A stretch of DNA of 64,000 nt, taken from the NCBI GenBank assembly GCA_002007465.1, contig LNAC01000008.1, positions 9,644,828 through 9,708,827 on the forward strand, given 5' to 3'. The notes beneath the pieces were generated by a model. It was not told where the DNA came from and searched no databases. It worked only from the letters and a program-made list of their open reading frames with translations. Every line of letters begins with the position of its first letter. Position 1 is the stretch's first letter. The DNA comes from Ailurus styani (lineage: Eukaryota > Chordata > Mammalia > Carnivora > Ailuridae). Positions 53,571 to 64,000 of this stretch are shown here, piece after piece. A program made the position numbers and the translations under genes.

Positions 53571-54127
53571 TGCAGCTCTGGGGTCGGTGGGCTCACGGGG
53601 CTGACTTGGGGGCTTTCCTAGCTGGCGTGACGGCTCCCCGGAGAGGCGCTTTGCGGTCTCCTGTTTTCGTGATCCCAGCATGCGAAGCGCTGCAGATTGC
53701 CGGCCTGCACCCCCTCCCTCTGGAAGGGTGGGGCGGCCCCCGACGCTCCTGAGACGACCCTTCCCCGCACTTTATCACAGGGTAGACTTGTCTCCCTCGC
53801 CCCCAGGAACAGCGATCAAGGGGCTGAGGACCCCCGGCTCGGAAAACTTGGCAGCTTCTCCAGCCCGCGACTCCCGTCACCTCCGTCCGTACGGGGAAGG
53901 CTTTTCTCCCTAATGAGGAGTCCTGCCGCCGCCTCCCCCCGCCCGAGGCGGCCGCCTGGAGCGTCCAGGTTCAAGGACTCTAGGCGCCCCGCGCGTTTCC
54001 GTCGGAAACCTCAGTTCCCCACGGCCCAGCCGGGGGCGGGGCCTCCCGGCAGCGGCCGTTGCCCCGCCCAACCGCCTCCCAACGGCTCCCTCCGCCGGGC
54101 GGTGGGCGGGTCATGGTTGTGGGCCAG

Positions 54128-54149
54128 TGCGCCTGCGCGCGCATGCGTG
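54128..54149. promoter_or_regulatory. Overlapping NRF1-type sites in the MED26 promoter
   Basis: TGCGCCTGCGCG at 54128-54139 fits the NRF1 consensus YGCGCMTGCGCR. CGCGCATGCGTG at 54138-54149 matches with one mismatch. They lie about 400 bp upstream of the MED26 ATG. Confidence 0.5.
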
Positions 54150-54255
54150 CCGCTACAGGGCGGGGCTCGCGCGCGGCCCCGCCCAAGCCCGGCGTCTCCG
54201 CCCGCCCCATCTCCCAACCTCCTCAGCGTGGCGCCGACGCTGCGTGCGGCGCGGG

Positions 54256-54268
54256 TTACCCAGAGTGC
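54256..54268. promoter_or_regulatory. ZNF143/SBS-like motif in the MED26 promoter
   Basis: 'ttacccagagtgc' resembles the ZNF143 (Staf) binding motif core 'ACCCA-n-atGC' that commonly sits close to housekeeping gene start sites. The match is partial. Confidence 0.3.
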
Positions 54269-54438
54269 TCCGCGCGGGGGCAGCTCACTGGAGTTTGGTT
54301 CTCGAGGCGGCGGCAGCAGCGGCGGCGGCTCCGGTGGCTCCTCCTCCTCCTCTGGTGGCGGTGGCGCCCCGGGCCCGAGCCCCGGCTCCCCTCTCCGCCA
54401 CCCCGCGCGCCCCCTCCTCCCCCGGCGCCGCGGGGAAC

Positions 54439-54474
54439 ATGAGGCTCCGCTCCCGGAGGCCGGCGAGTGAGTGA
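54439..54474 (+). promoter_or_regulatory. MED26: Upstream ORF in the MED26 5' leader (11 codons)
   Basis: ATG at 54439 in good context (A at -3: 'gggaacATGa') opens MRLRSRRPASE and stops at TGA 54472-54474, 66 nt before the MED26 ATG. It is a candidate translational control element if transcription starts upstream of 54439. The arginine-rich peptide may simply reflect GC composition. Confidence 0.5.
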
Positions 54475-54540
54475 CCCCCGTCCCCCGCCTCAGCCCGCCC
54501 GCCCGCTGGCCCGGCCGCTCCCCCCCGCCTCGCCCAGGCA

Positions 54541-54612
54541 ATGACAGCGGCTCCGGCGTCTCCGCAGCAGATCAGGGACCGGCTGCTGCAGGCCATCGAC
54601 CCCCAGAGCAAC
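54541..54612 (+). CDS. MED26: MED26 exon 1 (coding part; rest of gene beyond the window)
   Basis: MED26 (CRSP70) is a Mediator subunit. Its N-terminal TFIIS-like LW domain recruits elongation complexes and its C-terminus docks to Mediator in the nucleus (family knowledge). The exon reads MTAAPASPQQIRDRLLQAID plus PQSN, the exact start of MED26 including the first helix of the LW domain, and ends in phase 0 at AAC before donor GTAAGT. It is 24 codons long against about 600 for the whole protein, so the remainder lies past 64000. The start has G at -3. It sits in a CpG island downstream of SMIM7, as in human synteny. A short uORF precedes it. Confidence 0.95.
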
Positions 54613-57600
54613 GTAAGTATCCGCTGCGCGGGCCGGGACGGAGGCCGCGTGGGCCCGGGACCCTCCCCCTCCCCAGAGCCCCTCGCCCGCCGGGCTCAAG
54701 GGAACCCGCCCGACGCCCACCTACCCCTGAGGGCCGCTGCCATCCCGGTCTGTCGCCCCACGGGCCCGAGCCGGGGGCAGGTCGAGCAGTCTGGCGGCGC
54801 TCGGTACGTGAGGCCGAGGCTTCCGTGCGGCCTGGGCGGAGGGAGCAGACCGGAGCTGAGGCTAGAGCTTTCCCTTCTTTCTCGCTCCACCTCTACGACC
54901 CTTGCTGCTTCTGACGGAGCTCACCCGCTTTGCCCTTCCCCGGGGACTTGCGACCCCCGGGAAGTCTTCCCTGCATGGGGGGAGGGGAGAGAGAAAGGCT
55001 GTGGAGCAACTGGTGTCCGGGGTATGACTCGGGAGCCTGTGCCGCCTGTGTCTCGGCCTTCTGGGTGATCAGGGAAGTCCTCCTTCCTTCTTCTCCCGGC
55101 TGGAAGCACCTTCCCTGCTTCAGAGGGAACCCCCCAGGTTACTTTGCCCTTAGCCGGGTGCCCAGGGCGCGTGGAGAGTCCCCCCCCTTGGTTCTGCGAG
55201 TGGACATGCCTTTGCCGGATCCTTCCTGGGATTGCTGCTGACGGTAGATTATCTTGGGAGGGTGAGATCCTTCCTGTTACCTTTCTGGCCCTAAATGCCC
55301 ATTGCGTCTCTAATCCAGCCAGAGCCTAGCTTTTTGGTGTGAATTAGAGGTGATTATTTTGTCTCCTGTTCCTTCAAGAGCCCTCCTTTGGCAGTCTCTT
55401 CCCTTACCTGAGGGTCCCAGCTTGGTGGTTTGTCACCTAGATGGTCAGGGTTAACCCCAGGGTGTCGCTTTCTCAGATAGCCCTCCACTGAGGCTACTGT
55501 TTGCAGAGGGATCTCCTCTGCCCTGCTTCGTGTGTGTAGGGGAAGACTCAATAGTGTTCTCATATTTTCTCCAAGGAATCATTGGCAGTAGGGGTCATTT
55601 TCGCCTGTGGCAGGAGCAGGTTGAGCAATAGGAAGATGTTGTGGCATCCAGGTATGAAGTGAACCCTTGCATTTGCTGGGAGACCAGGAAGTGACCATTG
55701 AGATCACTTTTTAATATGTTGGGGATCGAAGAAAAAAACTGTCTTGGACCAGGTAACTCAGGTTTCTCTCATTGTAGGGTTTTTGTTTTCCCTTATGTGA
55801 GTTTGACTAATTACTCTTAGCGCTATGTTTTAAACTTCGTATTTTTGGAGTAATTCACATTGGCTTGTACAATTTTGGTAGAAATTGAGGAGTTACGGTC
55901 TTTGTAAGACTCTGATTTTTGTATCATAAGTAATTCTCTGATCCCTAGTCTTGAGGCCCTTATTAACGTTAAGATTAACTTGACGGTAATTGTTTTTAAC
56001 AAATGTTGTATACATTTTTGTTATGACTTTGGGGGTGGAGTAGGCACAAGCTATATAAAACCTTCTAGAATTTTTTGCAGTAACTGGTGCCGCTGTGGTT
56101 CCCAAGATTGAAATGTTAAAACAAGTGACATGAGAAATGTAACCTTGGTGACTTTTGTATCTTTTGTCCAGAGTATAATTTCTTGAATTCCACGTGCTTG
56201 TTTGCCTTTGGGAGAATCTGAGGGGTTGCTGAGATATTAGCACTGATCCTTAATGCCACCTAGGAGAGCTTTGGGATCAGGAGGCACTTTGACAGGCAGT
56301 CACGATGTAGATTAGGTGGAGCAGTGACCTCAGGGGTTCCAGTGTTTTGTAAGGCTGTAATCTAAAGGGTTCCTAGTGGGAAAGGAGGGAGAGGAGGAAG
56401 GGGGGTTAGCCGGAAGAGGGAGAAGGAGCAACTACAAAACAAATCTCAGGTTTTTGTATTTTGGTGTGTGCAGATATGTAACATTCATAGAAGCCTATGG
56501 TTGTTTTCATGGCATGGGGTTCATATTTCATGTGGTTTGTTTCGGGGGACTCCTTCACTAATGGGTGTGCATAGAATTCTAGTAGAAGTGTGGTGGATGG
56601 AATTGGGAAACTCTCTGAAATGAACCATGAAGAAAGTGCCTCCTTTAAATGCTGCCATTGCCAGTGACCATCCGTAAGCATTGTTAGAACCTTTTGACAG
56701 GAGTGTGGCTTGGAGCAAACCCCATATAGAAACTGGAGCCATGGCAGAATAGGTTCCCGGCAAAGGTGGTGTGACCGTAATTCAGCAGTTGCTCTGGATT
56801 GACCTGGGCTTAGGTGAGAGAATGAGGTAGCTCCAGGAGGGCATTGCTGGTGCGCGGCTGCTTTTCTCTACCTTGCCCAATTATGAACTCCACTTAGGGA
56901 TAGTTAGTTGACACATATTTAAGATGCTCATAGAAAAAAAAATGGGGACAGTGTTGAAGAGCCAACACTAAAATTAAACCTCTTCTGAGAGAAGCGACAG
57001 AGAATTGTGTCATGTAATGCTTACCTTTATGGGCATGCAATTATGGTTAATAAACTTAGCTTTTGCCTAAAAAATCAATGTCAGGCAGCTGACCTAATAC
57101 CCACAAGTATCTGAGAAGTTAGCGAAGTAACAAAGAAACTGACCATCTCCCTGACAGAGGAGTTCTTGAGGAAAGTTGTCTCTATGTTCTCAATTCTAGT
57201 CTCTAGAGTATTTGAATTTCTGTAACAGCAGGGTCTGAGTTAATAATTTCTGCCAACTCAGTAATAAAGTAAATCTTCTACACTTCTTTTCAAAAAGCAG
57301 CTAACAGTTTTTTCAGAACAATCTAAGTCTTATCCTCCTTGTGGCGTATGTCAACCAGGGTGTTGAAAATCTCTGAAGAGCAGTGTTCGCGTTTGTCCCA
57401 GCTTAATCTTGGTGGATAGGGTTGAGGGCTGTGTCTTCCTTCTGCCCAGAAGTTGGAGTCCGTCCACCCAAGCACAGTCTCCTCAGCAGGTGATTAGGTT
57501 CTCGTCTGTATTGGACACTCATTGTTTCATGGAAGTTCAGGTTTTGTCTTCCTGACCAGAATGTGGCCTGCATGAACATGGTTTGTTTCTTCTTTCTCTA

Positions 57601-60145
57601 GAGTAGAAGCATTAGGCACTTTAGAGTGCAAAGTGCCGGTTAAACTGACGGAACCCTAGGATCCTTCTTGGGCCTATGAAGCCCTTGTGACTTTTATATG
57701 TGCTCAAGTTCAGTCTTGGAGTATTCTAATTTGGAACTCTTTAGGACTGTGAAGAACACAGATGTTAGTCCGGTATCTGAGAATAGGTCTGACAGACGGT
57801 GGAGTGGGTACTGCATCCTCATAACAAGTTGAGTAATGGCACAAGGCAGGCCTTGCTCAAAGCAGGTGAGCATCTCTAATCAGACCAGAAAGAGGCCAGA
57901 GAAGGCACTTGAGGGGGAAAAAGGGACTTGAACCTGCTAAAGATGTCTGTGTAAAGAAACACAGTGGTCAGGCTCTCCAGCAGGAAACTTCAGAAACTAC
58001 TTTCTTTCTCACAGTTTTGCAGACATCAGGTGTCAGTGGGAGGTAGTCATAGACCAAGGAGCCTCCACAGAGAGACACGAGGAATGATAATTTTCCTGGC
58101 TGGGGATTCGAAGATTAAGATGTCATCTAGCTTCTCTGGGCTGCAGGGTCCTTGTCTACAAAGTGGGCCTGGGAACTGGTATATGTACCCATAAAGCTCC
58201 TTCCAGATCCAGGGTTCACATTCTAACATGAATTGCTTTAAAAGTTTTTTCTTTGAATGCAAGGTGCATTCTGTGAACTTCTTAAAATAACAAAATTCTA
58301 ACTGAACTTGACACAGAGATATATACTTTATATGATTTTGCAGCACTTCAACAGGGTCTTCTGCTTCCCCCTAGCAGCCCTGTAAGGTGGAATGAGCAGC
58401 CGGTCTCCCCTTCCTGCAGGTGCAGAAGCCAACAGCATGATGACAGTCGGGCTGTTTAGTGGGTGCCTCCTGTGGCCAGGAGAGGACAAGATGCTTGTTT
58501 CTGCTGACTTCATTTGAGGTGACTGCCCTAAAGTTGGGGACTTACCCAAAGTTTAACCGACAGTGTTTCTCATTCTTAATGTCCACACTGCCCTCAAAGA
58601 TGGAGAGATGGCTTCAGAAGAGGCCCGAGAGGGCAGTGTTCTTGAGCTGGTAAGAAAAGATGTGGGGAGCCTTTTCTGTCCCATGTAAGTTTATATGAGA
58701 TTACAAATTGGTTTAGATTTATCTGTGGTAGATCTAACAGGTTGATGATATTAGCCTGTCCTGGAAACATCTTAAGGTTTCTGGCAGGGATACAGAATCC
58801 TGGGCCAGACTTACCGTGGTGTGGCAACTGCCAGCTGATAATGGAACTTTTCGTAAGTCTTGCATGCCAGTTTTGTTTTTTGCTTCAAGTTTATAACACT
58901 TACGATAACTTGGAACGCTGTTGATCCTGCCGAAAGGAGGATTGTTAAAAATTGTAAAAGGGAAGGCTATAGGTTCTGATTCTCTCCAACATGTTAGAGG
59001 ATATAAAATCTAAACATGTGGATGTCCTCTGATCATTCTGGTTGCCCAAGTGCAATGACATTCCTGTCTTTGCTCTTTATATGTGGCCAGAATATCTGAA
59101 GAGAGCAGTGTGGCATTTTATGACTTTGGGACAGGCAGGTAACAAGTGTCATTTATGAAGCATGTGTAAATCCTTGTTCTGATTCACTCTGTCCCTCAGA
59201 AGAAGTTGGATTTTACATTCTGTCTTCGCAGAGGTCTCTTGGTAGTCCTCAGAAGTGGCTTTAATTAGAATATGTTGTCCTGGCTGGAAGTCACAGAAAC
59301 CTGGAGGACTGTCCCAAGATCAGCTTTTGGGAAGGGGCCTTTGTCTTGATACAGATTTGAAAAGGCTCCATGGTCACCTGGGCTCCTGGGCTCAAGATGT
59401 CGCTGTGTGTGGCAGGACATGCATCTCAAGGGTGCCAGCCTTGGGGTTAGGTGAAGGAGAGGTGCCTCAGTTTTGGTGTCTGTATAAGCATCTTCTCGGA
59501 CAGAGCTCCAGTTCAACCAGAACTCAGTCCGATTCCTAGGAATGGGCAGTTCTGTGGGCATGTCTCTGCCCAGCCCCCACTCTGAATCACCTTCTTGAAG
59601 CTGGGGGCTTTGTCTTTGTCAGTAGAAGTTGTGCCTTCTCCCCCTCCGCCTTGTGCTGTCCTGAGTCTGTTTGGTCCCTTTGGGACCCCTCAGCTGGTTG
59701 TTGGAATGGGTGACTGACTTCATGGTTTGGCAAGTGACTGCATAGGCAGTGCATTTTCAGCCTGGCCACTTGGGGCCCCCGTGTGAAACTCCTCCTGTTC
59801 ACTCTCAGGGCACACATGTAGAACTGAGCAAGTATTGACACGGAGATTCCGTGAACTGGAGGGTATTTCCTGTGTGAGGAAGCCATACTGGTATTCTGCA
59901 TATACGGTTAAAAAGTGGCCCCTGCATTCCCAGTCTGGGGAGACCATACACTAACACCTCAGCCACCAACTGGTATATACTGTTTATAGAGAAATATGGT
60001 AAAACTGAAAAAGGTGGCTCAGCAGTTGAATAACATTTTTAGCAATTGCTTATGGTGTTGGGTGTGGGGGGTTCAGACCTAGAGATGCCCAGCCCCTGCC
60101 CTCGAGGGTCCTGGAACAGGAAGAGAATGTGCACATGGGCAGTCT

Positions 60146-60190
60146 GGGGTGGGGTGGGGTGGGGTGGGGCTTGCGGGGGGCAGGGGTGGT
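60146..60190. repeat. (GGGGT)n tract
   Basis: Five GGGGT units and further G runs to 60190 on the plus strand in MED26 intron 1. Confidence 0.9.
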
Positions 60191-62454
60191 CTTACAGGGC
60201 TACAGCTCATAGGTCCAAATGGAACAGTTCTTCGTGTGTCTTATTCAGAGGTAGTTCAGAATTCTGAAGAGCATGAAATGACTTCTAGAACACGTCATAA
60301 TTTGAGTTTTCAGAATGAAAACTTTTAGAGTCAGATACAAGAAGTCCATTCTTGGTTTGTCTCTAATCTGAGGGAAACAGAATTTGGAGGAATGGCTGGC
60401 AAATCCTTGAATAGTTTGCCTTCTCAGCAGTGGGATGGGAAGGGGGCAAGTGTTGGGCTCTGTGAGGGGCCTGGGGTCTGCTTTCAAGTGTTTGAAGAGC
60501 TGTTGTACCTTGGGGTTAAGTCTGCTTTGTGTGGCTTTCCGAGGCGAACCTAGAAAGGGAGGCAGGAGGTCCTGGGAGGTTGGCCCTGCTGCATTTGGGG
60601 GAGCTTTTGATTATTGTCTGAGCTGGCTCGAGACAGTCCAGAACCACTGTGCCGGGTCGTGTGCAGACATGCCTAGGCCTTCCATCTGGACCCCCAGACT
60701 TCGGCCCAAGATTTCCTGGAGATTCTGTGATTGTGTGAAGAGACCACTAAAAAAGGAGAAGGGTCACATCAGATGATGTGCCACTGCTAGGCAGGTGGGA
60801 CTGAAAGCCTTTGAATGCTTCTGGGACTTCAGTGAGGTTTCCTCTCTCTCTCCACTGGAGGCTGTAGAGTGGACAGCCGCAGCCTGCAGGGCACCTACTG
60901 TGTGCCAGGTGCAGCATGGAACACTTTGCTTCCTGGTTTGCTCTGTGAACTAGTCCTAGAGGTAGATGGTCCGTCTTCATTTTAGGGGAGAGTAGAGGTT
61001 AATGACCTCTCCAGTGTTGCAGAGGACCCTATGGGCCTATACGCAGCTCAGAAGTGGTGGGTTTAATGACAGTCTCCTGCCTCCCACTTAAGCAGTGCCC
61101 AGCAGGGAATTTGGACTCCGCTCTGTCTTCTGAGGTTTAACCTCATAAATACAAAGTGTTTTTAAATGTTAAGTTCCGTGTTTCCATTTCTTTCGCAGTT
61201 CCCACAATCTTTCTCCCTTTGATATCTTCTAGTCTAGTGGCTCCTAGTCAGGATCCATTCCTATGATCAGAAATACACAGGAGTTTCCACATAATGACAG
61301 GTGTACTTTCAATAGCTGCTTTTTGAGAAAATTGAAGGAAAGAAGCTACTCTTAACCTAGTCATGCTTTGAAATGAAGTTGTGTCTTATCATCAGAACAG
61401 CATCTACTTAAATCTGCAAGCTAACCTTTCTTGTTTGTGTGTGATACCTAGGATGGGACCCTCTGCTGCTCACATTTGTGGCCTTCTGTCATTCCTACAG
61501 CTCTCCTTTTCCAGAAACCTTTCCCGCTTTCATCCTAGACAGTTGCCCTCAGGCACTCTACATAACTTCAAAACCCTACATACCTGATGATAACAGGTCT
61601 TGTTGATTATGTTTTCCTTGGGATTGCAAGCTCCTTGGTAGTGGAGCATGAGTTAATCCCCGTGTTTCTAGGACTTCCACAGCAAGTAGGGTGCTCAGAA
61701 GCTTGTTGATCTTCCTGTGAAAAGGGCAGATCTTGGGAGCTGGCTGTCAGCACTTACTGAGCACATACTAGGGGCAGTCCTTTTCAGCACTTCTCACGAA
61801 TTCAAAACATTTACTCTGTATAGCAACACAGGGAAGGAGGTACTGGTGCATAAACTGAGGCTCAGTAGACACACAGCTAGAAGGGATCACACTGGGATTG
61901 GGAATCCTCCTCTCCCCACCCTCTCCCTCTCCCAGGCCTCACCCACCTGCTGCTGCCTCCCAAGGCACCTGAGAGAGCATAGTCAGTACAAGGTAGACAT
62001 TTCACTCTCCTACCTGAGTAGGGATCCTCATGCTGGATTTGTCTGTGCTATGGTTTTATGCCAGGCTGGGAGAAAAGTTGTACCTGAAATGCTTTGTGCT
62101 TTCTCTTGAACTGGCTGAGAAAAAGGTGTAAGGCCTTTTTTTCCTTTCTGTCTCTTGGCTGGCATTTTTCACCCCTAACAGAAAAGATGACTCTTAGTCT
62201 TAGATCCCTGCCTGTCTCTGGACCCCAGAGATACTGTTCAAATGCTACCTTGGGACACTCAGTCTCATGACAAACCAGACCCTTCCTGGACCCCCTCTCC
62301 CCTAGGTTTCATCGGGGCCAGAAAGTGGGTGATGTTTCTTCCAGGTCATGCCCTGTGGTGGGTCAGCTCATGACTGCTGTGGAGATCCTGGTCACCTGTC
62401 CCTGGTGTGTAGAATAATTTCGTAGGTGGCCGGCTGGGGCCAGCCTTGACTCTG

Positions 62455-62535
62455 TGGTGGTGGTGGTGGTGGCGGCGGAGGTGGAGGTGGAGGTGGAGGA
62501 GGAGGAGGAGGAGGAGGAAGAGGAAGAGGAAGGGG
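62455..62535. repeat. (GGT)n-(GGA)n purine-rich triplet tract
   Basis: GGT units change to GGTGGA, then GGA, then GGAAGA over about 80 bp, in MED26 intron 1. Confidence 0.93.
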
Positions 62536-64000
62536 ATAGTTCTGTGGTCCTCTCATGGAAGACTCACGTATATGTGACCATGGCTCACACTGAGAGCTCA
62601 GCAGCTGGCCTGGCAGCCCTCTTCCAGGCTCTGGTAGCCCCACCGCCCTGCCCATACTTGTACCTTCAGCTCCATCCCCTACCCACACCTCTGGTCACAC
62701 TTGGTTCTGGGTAGCCAGCTGATCCACCAAGCTGGCTGCAGCTCTGCTTGCACATATGGGGTCTAGGTTCTTCTTGTCCCCCCCCCCCAGTTCCATTAGC
62801 TGTCTTGACCCCTCTTGCCACAAGGTCCTTGGCCCAGTTAAGGTTGGGGTATGGGGCTATGGCCACGTTCTCTTTGCCCAGGTGATTCCCAGGGTAGCTA
62901 ACTGCCATCCTTAAGACCAGCCCTTCTGGAAGTGACTTCAGGTAGACACTTTGCAACTTTGTTTACCCCGTGCATCTTGCAGCTGTGCCAGGCAAGCGGT
63001 TGGCAAGCTGGCTTTTTAGTGCTGTTTGTGGATGAGAGTGACACTGATGTATAGGTCATAAAATAGGAAGAGTTGACCCTCTTTCCACCAGTTTCACATT
63101 ATTTCCTTCAAGTGTTCAGTTAGATAGATGCCAGCAGAGCACTTGTCCTCTACTTTTACTAATTCCTTTGGCTGTCCCACCCTCAAAGGGTGGGTCATAC
63201 TGTGCTCATGATAGGAACGTAAATGCGAAAGGGCTGGTTGGCTTGTGCCACTCAGAGGCTCAGAGGTGAGTCTGTTCTCAGGTGAGGACCTGGCTTTGCT
63301 CCATCTCTTTTGTAGTGTTCCCTTCACACAGTGGGGTGTCTTCTTCTCAGCTCCCCCAGTTGGGGATTCACCTTCTTTGACCATCATCCAGGAAGAGAAG
63401 GTGATGCTTTCCCAGAATTTTCAGCAGACATTTCCTGGGACCGTTCTCTAGGCTTTGGTGGAATTAGTGTTAATTGGTGCACCCCTAAATCTGGGCATGG
63501 TGTTAGTTCCATTCAGACCAGCCCAGAATAGAGGGCATGACTCCAGGAAACATCAGGGTCCTGTTGGTGGGAGGGGATTATGGGGTGGGGAACAAGCTGA
63601 CAATGTCCCCTGAATGCATGCCAGTTTAATCATCTCTGATGTGATAATACCATCACATAGTTGGCTGTGGTACTGGCCTGGGAGACTTGGGTCCAGACAC
63701 AAAAATGGGTGTCACTGAAATGTAAGGTCTGGAGTAAGCAATGGCATGGTTTGGATATTATGAGGTCACAGCACGAGGTTCTGAGTACCCACTCCTGATT
63801 GAACCCACAGACTCTGATTTGCCTGTAATCACACTATTACCTTGTGTTAGCGCTGGTGCTGGGGTGGTTTCTGACCCCATGCTGGGCTGAGGAGCACTTT
63901 GGGAGTCTAGGAGAGCCTGCCACAGTGCTGCTTGTCCCCTGGTCCCCATCATCTCTCCTGGTGCCGTACCCAGCCTAGGCAGGGGGAGGTGGTACAGTCC

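Larger units (their letters stand above)
53600..54900. promoter_or_regulatory. MED26: CpG-island promoter of MED26
   Basis: CpG density and GC content rise strongly from about 53600 and fall after about 54900, centred on MED26 exon 1. No TATA box is visible. The leader just before the start is GGC/TCC-triplet rich (54303-54365). The likely transcription start lies somewhere in 54200-54300, judged from motif positions only. Confidence 0.75.
54613..64000 (+). other. MED26: MED26 intron 1 (5' part), repeat-poor
   Basis: Intron 1 begins with GTAAGT. No sequence resembling MED26 exon 2 (the rest of the LW domain) was seen. From 54.9 to about 60.8 kb I recognise no interspersed repeat except a possible old fragment. 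Later there are MIR-like remnants (60890-61060, 61735-61960), a (GGGGT)n tract at 60146-60169 and a purine-rich triplet tract at 62455-62535. Confidence 0.75.

Noticed and set aside
53697..54470. 257-codon open frame upstream of MED26
   Set aside because: A GC-rich CpG island lacks stop codons by composition. The peptide is low-complexity Pro/Arg/Ser without any domain, and overlapping open frames exist on both strands.
62392..62688. Proline-rich minus-strand frame
   Set aside because: Produced by the GGT/GGA triplet tract; no other coding evidence.

Overview
This window is nuclear DNA of a carnivoran mammal, most likely a mustelid or close relative. About twenty tRNA-derived Can-SINE copies carry the signature box 'ggtggctcag', a pyrimidine tract and an (AAATA)n tail. 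The youngest copies have the variant 'ttaaagcctctgccttcggc', which I associate with mustelids; species assignment is inference. All genes are split by GT-AG introns. There is no operon, CRISPR or prokaryotic architecture.

Three genes are supported, in the order and orientation of human chromosome 19p13.11. (1) TMEM38A (TRIC-A, the sarcoplasmic-reticulum counter-ion channel) lies on the minus strand. Exons 2-6 are complete between 16231 and 11193, followed by a ~1.3 kb 3' UTR with a polyadenylation signal near 9885. Exon 1 is not visible and probably lies in the 636-base run of N at 27303-27938. (2) SMIM7 (75-residue small membrane protein) lies on the plus strand. All five coding exons are complete between 28953 and 38382, starting about 1 kb from the gap, so TMEM38A and SMIM7 appear to be head-to-head around one CpG-rich region. 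(3) MED26 (Mediator subunit) lies on the plus strand. Only coding exon 1 (54541-54612, 24 residues) is present, under a second CpG island; the rest of the window is MED26 intron 1.

Layout: 1-9.85 kb is intergenic and dense in repeats (MaLR-type LTRs, L1 3' fragments, Can-SINEs, hAT-type DNA transposons). 9.86-11.19 kb is the TMEM38A 3' UTR; 11.19-16.23 kb holds its exons 6-2; 16.23-27.3 kb is its intron 1, with many Can-SINEs up to 20.7 kb. 26.7-29.2 kb is the CpG-rich promoter region with the assembly gap. 28.95-38.4 kb is SMIM7 coding plus introns. 38.4-53.6 kb is 3' UTR/intergenic with Tigger, hAT, MaLR, L1 and SINE copies. 53.6-54.6 kb is the MED26 promoter and first exon. 54.6-64 kb is MED26 intron 1, notably poor in recognisable repeats.

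The three genes do not form a pathway: TRIC-A balances charge during SR calcium release, SMIM7 is a poorly characterised membrane protein, and MED26 couples Mediator to elongation factors. I found no convincing new genetic system. The points most worth checking are the unassembled TMEM38A first exon, a decayed local duplication of the TMEM38A exon 3 splice donor, a perfect MEF2-type site in TMEM38A intron 1, an 11-codon uORF before MED26, and several nested or serial transposon insertions whose duplicated target sites can still be read.
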